From: Zeimonas sp039807785
GTDB taxonomy: Bacteria > Pseudomonadota > Gammaproteobacteria > Burkholderiales > Burkholderiaceae_E
Assembly (NCBI GenBank): GCA_039807785.1
Contig: JBDHRX010000020.1
Location: forward strand, 1-33,898
Direction: 5' to 3'
Length of the DNA: 33,898 nt
Shown here: positions 29,066 through 33,898 of the stretch, piece after piece
Position numbering within the stretch: the stretch's first letter is position 1
Layout: the number at the start of each line of letters is the position of its first letter
The notes under the pieces: model-generated
Told to the model about the DNA's origin: nothing
What the model saw: the letters and a program-made list of their open reading frames with translations, nothing else
Databases searched by the model: none
Position numbers and translations under genes: made by a program

Positions 29066-30115
29066 ATGCCGACCCGCCCTGCCCGCAACCCGAAGAAGCC
29101 GTCCGCGACGCAGCGCCCCGCGCGAACGCCACCGTCCGGCGCGCGCGACGAAGCGTCCTGGAGCCAGGCGAGCGGGCCCGAGGCCCATGTCAGGCCTGCG
29201 CACCAGGACGAGGCGCATGCCCCGCGACGCAGCGCCCTCGATCTCGACTTCCCGTCGTGGTGCCTGGGTGACCTCAGCTCGGCCGACGTCCGCGAATACC
29301 TGCGCCACAGCGACACGATCCTGATCCCGAAGGCGTCGCTGGAGCAGCACGGCCCGCACCTGCCGCTGTTCTGCGACAGCATCACCGCCAACGAGGTGGC
29401 CAAGCGCGCGGGCCGCAAGGCCGGCATCCTGTACACGCCCACGCTGTGGGTCGGATACAGCCCGCAGCATCTCAAGGCGCCGGGACAGGGCACCGGCACC
29501 GTCACGCTGCGGGTGGAAACCTACCTGAACCTGCTGTACGACATCGGGCGCTCGCTGATCCATCACGGCTTTCGCCGGCTCGTCTTCGTCAACGGGCACG
29601 GCTCGAACGTGAAGGTGGTCGACCCGGTGCTGCGCAAGCTGCGCAACGAAACCGGCGCGCTGATCGCCTACTACAAGCCCTACGCGGAACGTTACCTGGG
29701 CATGCTCGAGGACGTCCTGGAAGGACCGGCCGAGGAGACGCCCGGCTGGCACGCCGGCGAACTCGAGACCTCGCAGTGCCTTTGCCACGACCCCCGGCTG
29801 GTCCGCATGGACCGCGCGCTCGGGGACAAGGCGCACGCGCCGGCCTGGCTGGGCGACGCATGGAGGAAGAAGGACGGCATGCCCGACATCGAGTTCCAGG
29901 GCTACCGGTACTTCGACATGCCGTTCGAGCACGGCGAGTTCACCGACTCCGGGATCATGGGCAATCCGTTCCGGGCGGCCGCCTACAAGGGCGAGATCGC
30001 GTTCAACCGCTTCGCGAACCACCTGATCGACGCGGTGCACGAACTGGAGAAGGTCGAGCTGAACGTGCGCAACGCCGATTGGACCGCCGGCAAGACCATG
30101 GGCGGCACGGCATGA
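29066..30115 (+). CDS. Creatininase-family amidohydrolase
   Basis: A 349-residue metal-dependent hydrolase. The core has IPKASLEQHGPHLPLFCDS with ligands Glu93, His95 and Asp104, then VNGHGSN (His178) and WHAGELETS (Glu232), which together form the two-metal site of the creatininase fold. Family members hydrolyse cyclic or linear C-N bonds in creatinine, dehydro-inosose, formamidopyrimidine or mycofactocin precursors, so the exact reaction is open. Residues 1-57 are an extra Pro/Arg/Ala-rich, basic, presumably disordered extension; no in-frame start codon follows it before the core, and the Shine-Dalgarno supports the long form. The stop overlaps the start of the FAD oxidase gene (ATGA). Confidence 0.9.
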   Translation: MPTRPARNPKKPSATQRPARTPPSGARDEASWSQASGPEAHVRPAHQDEAHAPRRSALDLDFPSWCLGDLSSADVREYLRHSDTILIPKASLEQHGPHLPLFCDSITANEVAKRAGRKAGILYTPTLWVGYSPQHLKAPGQGTGTVTLRVETYLNLLYDIGRSLIHHGFRRLVFVNGHGSNVKVVDPVLRKLRNETGALIAYYKPYAERYLGMLEDVLEGPAEETPGWHAGELETSQCLCHDPRLVRMDRALGDKAHAPAWLGDAWRKKDGMPDIEFQGYRYFDMPFEHGEFTDSGIMGNPFRAAAYKGEIAFNRFANHLIDAVHELEKVELNVRNADWTAGKTMGGTA

Positions 30116-31590
30116 GCGCCCCGATCCCCATGCCCTATCCCGCGGCATCGTCGCGGACCGACCTCGACACCCGCGCCCTGGCCGGCGAGCTGGCGCAGAT
30201 CGTCGGGCGCGAGCGTGTCCAGGCGGGCGTCGCCGCGCGGGAACGCCACCCGGGCGACATGAGCTGGCTCACCTACGTGCATGCGCACTTCGGCCGTTCG
30301 CTCGCCTGCCAGGACGTCGCGGTGACCGCGACATCGACGCGGGAAGTGTCGGAGATCATGCGCCTGGCGTCGCGGCTCGGCGTTCCGGTCACGCCGGTCG
30401 CCGGCGCCTCGGGCGTCCAGGGCGCGGCCAACGCGAACTGCGGCGGCATCCTGCTCGACCTGAGCGCGATGAAGCAGGTGCGCCACCTCGACCGCAGCTC
30501 GCTGACCTGCACCGTCGAAGCCGGCATGATCGTGCGCGACTTCGAGGACTGGCTCAACGCCCAGGGACTGAGTTTCACGCACTACCCCGCGTCCGCGGAG
30601 TGGGCCAGCATCGGCGGATGCGTCGCCGCGCGCGGCTCCGGCGTGCTGTCGACGAAGTACGGCACGATGCAGGACCACCTGCTTTCGGCCGAGTTCGTCC
30701 TCCCGCAAGGCGACGTGGTCCAGTTGCCGCCGATCCCGCGCCACGGCGTGGGGCCCGACGTCACGCAACTGCTCTCGGGCAGCGAGGGCACGCTCGGCGT
30801 GCTGACCGCGGTGACCGTGAAGCTGCGCCTGCTGCCGGCGCACCGTCGCTTCGCCGCCTTCCGTTTCGACGGCCTGGGACCGGGCATCGAGGCGGGGCGG
30901 CGCATCATGACCGAGGGCCTGCGTCCGGCGGTCATGCGACTCTACGACGCGCATGCGGCGGTCAAGAGCCTCGAGCGCGCGGTCCGCGCCGGCCTCGACG
31001 GAGAGACCATGCTGATCATGGTCGACGGCCACCACGAGCGGCTGGTCGCCGAGGAAGCGGCGCTGTGCAGCGAGATCTGCCTCGAGCTCGGGGCGCGCGG
31101 CCTGGGCGCCGAGATCGGGACGGCCTGGTGGGAGAACCGCTACGCGTTCTACCATCCCCCGCACGCCCCGCAGTTGCCCCAGATCTGGATGACGCTGGAC
31201 GCGGCCGCCGACTACACCCATATCCAGGCCGTGTACGACGCGGTCACCGGCGCGATCCACGGCGCCGCCGATCCGCGCTGGGGTCTGACGCTGAAGACGC
31301 ACCTGTCGCACTGGTACGAATGGGGCTCGATGATCTATCCGCGCGTCGTGATCCCGGCAGGCCCCGACGACCTCGACGAGGCGCTGGCGCTGCACGATTC
31401 GATCGTGCGCGCCGCCACGCTGGCTGCGCTCGAGGCCGGCGGAGTGATCAACGATCATCACGGCGTAGGGCTGCGATTGGCGCCCTATCTCGAGCAGCAG
31501 TTCGGCGCGGCCGGCATGTCGATGCTGCGCCGGATCAAGACGGCGATCGATCCGGCGCGGGTGCTGTCCCCGGGCAAGCTCGGCCTGTAG
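30112..31590 (+). CDS. FAD-linked oxidase (VAO/GlcD-AGPS type)
   Basis: A 492-residue flavoprotein of the vanillyl-alcohol-oxidase fold. The FAD-binding half contains VPVTPVAGASGVQGAAN (92-108), the pyrophosphate loop, and PASAEWASIGGCVAARGSGV, which is closest to alkyl-DHAP synthase and D-lactate/glycolate oxidase relatives. The C-terminal cap ends with VINDHHGVGLRLAPYL and IDPARVLSPGKLGL, the latter a strong GlcD-like terminus. It probably oxidises a 2-hydroxy acid or related alcohol, fitting the carboxylate-type TRAP receptor. It starts within the creatininase-family stop (ATGA) and is the last gene of the operon, before a strong hairpin. Confidence 0.9.
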   Translation: MSAPIPMPYPAASSRTDLDTRALAGELAQIVGRERVQAGVAARERHPGDMSWLTYVHAHFGRSLACQDVAVTATSTREVSEIMRLASRLGVPVTPVAGASGVQGAANANCGGILLDLSAMKQVRHLDRSSLTCTVEAGMIVRDFEDWLNAQGLSFTHYPASAEWASIGGCVAARGSGVLSTKYGTMQDHLLSAEFVLPQGDVVQLPPIPRHGVGPDVTQLLSGSEGTLGVLTAVTVKLRLLPAHRRFAAFRFDGLGPGIEAGRRIMTEGLRPAVMRLYDAHAAVKSLERAVRAGLDGETMLIMVDGHHERLVAEEAALCSEICLELGARGLGAEIGTAWWENRYAFYHPPHAPQLPQIWMTLDAAADYTHIQAVYDAVTGAIHGAADPRWGLTLKTHLSHWYEWGSMIYPRVVIPAGPDDLDEALALHDSIVRAATLAALEAGGVINDHHGVGLRLAPYLEQQFGAAGMSMLRRIKTAIDPARVLSPGKLGL

Positions 31591-31611
31591 CGCGCACAGC
31601 CCGCAGCGCAA

Positions 31612-31644
31612 GGCGGGGCGCGCAGCCGGCGCGCGCGGCCCGCC
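31612..31644 (+). terminator. Terminator candidate for the TRAP operon
   Basis: Stem of 6 bp (GGCGGG/CCCGCC), one G-G mismatch and 5 more bp (CGCGC/GCGCG), with a 9-nt loop, 21 bp after the oxidase stop. It is the longest hairpin in the gap before argE; only TCCT follows, so Rho could also be involved. Confidence 0.45.
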
Positions 31645-31670
31645 TCCTGGCGTGCCGCCGGCCGGGCCGG

Positions 31671-31676
31671 TAGACT
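31671..31676 (+). promoter_or_regulatory. Candidate -10 for argE
   Basis: TAGACT, the same hexamer seen upstream of the uvrA paralogue, in an otherwise G/C-only stretch after the operon hairpin. It predicts a leader of about 38 nt. The -35 is weak. Confidence 0.3.
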
Positions 31677-31720
31677 CCGGTCGAGGCCGGCTCGCCGGGC
31701 CGGCGACGCACCGCGCCGAC

Positions 31721-32905
31721 ATGAACGCCCCATCGACCGACCCGGTCATCGAGACGCTGCGGCAACTCGTGGCCTTCGACACCGTCAGCGCCCATCCGAA
31801 CGTCGCCCTGATCGACTGGGCCGCCGGCCGGCTCGAGGCCTGCGGCATCCGCCCGATGGTCCAGCACGGCGCCGAGCCGGGCAAGGCCAACCTGTTCGCC
31901 ACCATCGGTCCCGAGGACCGGCCGGGCCTGATGCTGTCCGGCCATTCCGACGTCGTCCCGGTGGCCGGCCAGGCATGGAACAGCGATCCGTTCGTGCTCA
32001 CCGAGCGCGACGGCCGGCTCCACGGCCGCGGCACCGCCGACATGAAGGGATTCATCGCCTGCGTGCTCGAAGCGGCGCCACAGCTCGCGCGCGCCCGGCT
32101 TCGGACGCCGGTGCACCTGGCGCTTTCGTACAACGAGGAAAGCGACATGCACGGCATGCGCCAGCTCGCCGCGCACCTGGCGGCCGCGCCGCTGCGGCCC
32201 GCCGCCTGCGTGATCGGCGAACCGACCTCGATGCAGGTGGTGATCGCCAACAAGGGCACGGCGGGCTACCGGGTCAAGGTGCGCGGCCACTCGGTGCACT
32301 CGTCGCTGCGCGATCGCGGCGTCTCGGCGGTCGAGATCGCCGCCGAAATCATCGTGTTCGTCAATGCGCTGCAGAAGCGGCTGAACCAGGCCGCCCGCCA
32401 CGACGGCTTCGAGTTCCCGCACACCAGCGTGCACGTCGGCCGCATCGAGGGCGGCACCGCCCACAACATCACGGCGCGGGACTGCGAGTTCCTGCTCGAG
32501 ATCCGCGCACTGCCCGGCGCCCGCAGCGGCGACGTGCTCGACTCGATCCGCGACCATTGCGACCGGGTCCTGCTGCCGGCGATGCGGGCCGTCTCTCCCG
32601 ATACCTCGATCGCGTTCGAGGAGATCTTCGATACGCCGGCGCTCGACGAGCGCGGCAACGTCTACCTGGCCCGGGCCATCATGCCGCTGTGCGGGCACCT
32701 GGCGGCCGGGCGCGTCAGCTTCGGCACCGAGGCCGGCATCCTGCAGGAGATCGGCGTGCCGACCGTGGTCTGCGGACCGGGGCAGATCCGCGTCGCCCAC
32801 CAGCCCGACGAGTACGTCGAGATCGAGCAGTTGAGGGCCTGCAGCCGCTTCCTCGATCTCCTGGCCGGTCGCCTCGCGCGCGGCGACCTGCCGCTCACCG
32901 GCTGA
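31721..32905 (+). CDS. argE: Acetylornithine deacetylase
   Basis: M20-family zinc peptidase-fold enzyme that releases acetate from N-acetylornithine in arginine synthesis. The 394-residue length is usual for ArgE. Zinc and catalytic residues are in place: SGHSDVVP (His75, catalytic Asp77), GRGTADMKG (Asp107), NEES (Glu139/140), GEPTS (Glu167) and the C-terminal VAHQPDEYV histidine. The dimerisation (lid) domain runs from about 177 to 290. The ATG at 31721 starts the conserved part; 23 codons of open frame upstream overlap the promoter-like region. Alternatives in M20A, such as succinyl-diaminopimelate desuccinylase, fit less well. It has no arg neighbours and appears to be transcribed alone. 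Confidence 0.87.
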   Translation: MNAPSTDPVIETLRQLVAFDTVSAHPNVALIDWAAGRLEACGIRPMVQHGAEPGKANLFATIGPEDRPGLMLSGHSDVVPVAGQAWNSDPFVLTERDGRLHGRGTADMKGFIACVLEAAPQLARARLRTPVHLALSYNEESDMHGMRQLAAHLAAAPLRPAACVIGEPTSMQVVIANKGTAGYRVKVRGHSVHSSLRDRGVSAVEIAAEIIVFVNALQKRLNQAARHDGFEFPHTSVHVGRIEGGTAHNITARDCEFLLEIRALPGARSGDVLDSIRDHCDRVLLPAMRAVSPDTSIAFEEIFDTPALDERGNVYLARAIMPLCGHLAAGRVSFGTEAGILQEIGVPTVVCGPGQIRVAHQPDEYVEIEQLRACSRFLDLLAGRLARGDLPLTG

Positions 32906-32981
32906 CGGGGCGCGGGACCCGATGCGCGCCGGCGTTCCGGGCGCCGCGACCACGGCCTCTCGTCCGGATTGCGGACCCGTG

Positions 32982-32990
32982 TGCGACAAT
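32982..32990 (+). promoter_or_regulatory. Candidate extended -10 for ccmI
   Basis: TGCGACAAT fits TGn followed by a 4/6 match to TATAAT, about 50 bp before the ccmI ATG. No -35 is recognised. The argE-ccmI gap (32906-33041) holds nothing else that I can support. Confidence 0.35.
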
Positions 32991-33041
32991 CGGCACTGAA
33001 TCCGTTCTTCGTCGCCGCACCCCGCCGGCACGCTCCCGCCG

Positions 33042-33898
33042 ATGCTGCTCTGGGTCTTCATTGCCGTCGCCACGCTCGTGGCGACCGTCACGCTCGCCTG
33101 GCCGCTGCTGTCGGCGCGCGCCCCGTTCCAGGCCGACGCCGGCGACGATGAGCGGCGCCGGCTGGCGGTGTTTCGCGATCGCCGCGACGAGATCGAGCGC
33201 GAGCGCGCCGCCGGACGGCTGAGCGACGCCGATGCCGAGCAGGCCCAGGCGGACCTGCTGCGCCAGGTGGCCGAGGACCTGCCCGATACCGCGGATCGCC
33301 GCGCGGCCGCCGCGCGAACCGGTTCGCGACGCCCCACGCTGCTCGCCGTCGCGCTGATCGTCCTGGTCCCGCTGGTGGCGCTCGGGGTGTACCAGCGCGT
33401 CGGCGCCCCCGGCCTCGCCGACATCGATCCGCGCGCGGCCCGGCAGCCGGCCGATCCGGTCGACGTCGAGAACCTGATCGCGCAGATCGTGCAGCGCACC
33501 CGCGACGCGCCGGAAGACGGCGAGGCCTGGGCCATGCTCGCCGAGGCGCGGCGCATGCAGAACCGGCATGCCGAGGCGGTCCAGGCGTTCGGCGAAGCGG
33601 CGCGCCTGCTGCCGCCCAACGCGCGCCTGCTCGCCGACTTCGCCGAGTCGACCGCGCTGCTCGCGGGCGGCGACTTCTCCGGCCGGCCGGTGGCCCTGCT
33701 CGAGCGGGCGCTCGCGGTCGATCCCGACGAGCCGAAGGCGGTCGCGCTGATGGGCGCCGCCCAGTACCGGCTCGGCAACCTCGAGGGCGCGCGCGACCAT
33801 CTCGCGCGGCTCCACCGCAGCCTGCCGGCCGGCTCGGACGAAGCCGCCCAGATCGGCGCGGCGCTCGCGCGCGTCGAGGCCGAGCTCGCGCAGCGCGC
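33042..33898 (+). CDS. ccmI: Cytochrome c biogenesis protein CcmI, 3'-truncated by window edge
   Basis: Inner-membrane chaperone that holds apocytochrome c for haem attachment in the system I (Ccm) pathway. The frame is open from the ATG at 33042 to the edge, 285 codons, with no stop in the window. The first helix is residues 1-20 (MLLWVFIAVATLVATVTLAW). It is followed by the CcmI cytoplasmic loop, LAVFRDRRDEIERERAAGRLSDADAEQ in short pieces typical of the family (residues 41-67), and a second helix at about 98-117. The periplasmic part from about 146 has TPR-like repeats (AWAMLAEARRMQNRHAEAV; VALMGAAQYRLGN). No other ccm gene is visible on the left, so this may be a detached ccmI or the first gene of a unit beyond the edge. 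Confidence 0.88.
   Translation, partial: MLLWVFIAVATLVATVTLAWPLLSARAPFQADAGDDERRRLAVFRDRRDEIERERAAGRLSDADAEQAQADLLRQVAEDLPDTADRRAAAARTGSRRPTLLAVALIVLVPLVALGVYQRVGAPGLADIDPRAARQPADPVDVENLIAQIVQRTRDAPEDGEAWAMLAEARRMQNRHAEAVQAFGEAARLLPPNARLLADFAESTALLAGGDFSGRPVALLERALAVDPDEPKAVALMGAAQYRLGNLEGARDHLARLHRSLPAGSDEAAQIGAALARVEAELAQR

Overview
The window is a contiguous, very GC-rich stretch of bacterial chromosome. It is gene-dense, with no gap over 210 bp, and I see no IS element, integrase, tRNA, rRNA or CRISPR array. The gene content suggests a betaproteobacterium, probably Burkholderiales: OxyR close to RecG, a CcmI-type cytochrome c biogenesis gene, a TRAP carboxylate transporter, a double-length UvrA paralogue and FNR-type TTGAT-N4-ATCAA boxes. 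That placement is inference from gene content, not a phylogeny.

Layout. (1) 1-1051: lytic transglycosylase MltB, cut by the left edge. (2) 1088-3907, minus: oxyR, cysM and an EamA-type exporter. (3) 3955-4935, plus: an orphan dgoK kinase gene between oxyR and recG, followed by a 14-bp minisatellite. (4) 5045-10844, minus: a TM2 protein, an unknown protein, a soluble VirD4/TraG-like ATPase, a hotdog thioesterase, RidA and RecG. (5) 10940-17361, plus: a UvrA paralogue of about 1999 residues with four ABC ATPase cassettes, overlapping a GFA-type zinc protein by 4 bp. (6) 17378-20798: GST (minus), RraA-like protein, ferritin-like protein behind an FNR-type box, and a BaiN/HI0933-type flavoprotein. 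(7) 20812-23811: a 2OG-Fe(II) dioxygenase gene (minus), divergent from an EF-G-like GTPase gene. (8) 23954-31590, plus: one operon of GntR/FadR regulator, TRAP DctP, DctQ and DctM, Tm-1-like (UPF0261) protein, creatininase-family hydrolase and FAD-linked oxidase. (9) 31721-32905: argE. (10) 33042 to the edge: ccmI, open at the right edge.

Three parts deserve most attention. The seven-gene TRAP operon looks like a complete uptake and catabolic cassette for an unidentified small carboxylate or amide. Its control region carries a perfect FNR-type box and three GntR-type operators in exact 14-bp register, placed where a class II activated promoter would expect them. The VirD4/TraG-like ATPase has no visible membrane anchor, relaxase or secretion channel and sits 8 bp downstream of an unknown gene; the two may be a system of their own. 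The double UvrA retains all four Walker A and signature motifs and both sets of zinc modules, and carries a lineage-looking insertion in its first half.

All family assignments come from reading motifs by eye. Promoters, operators and terminators are predictions from sequence pattern only.
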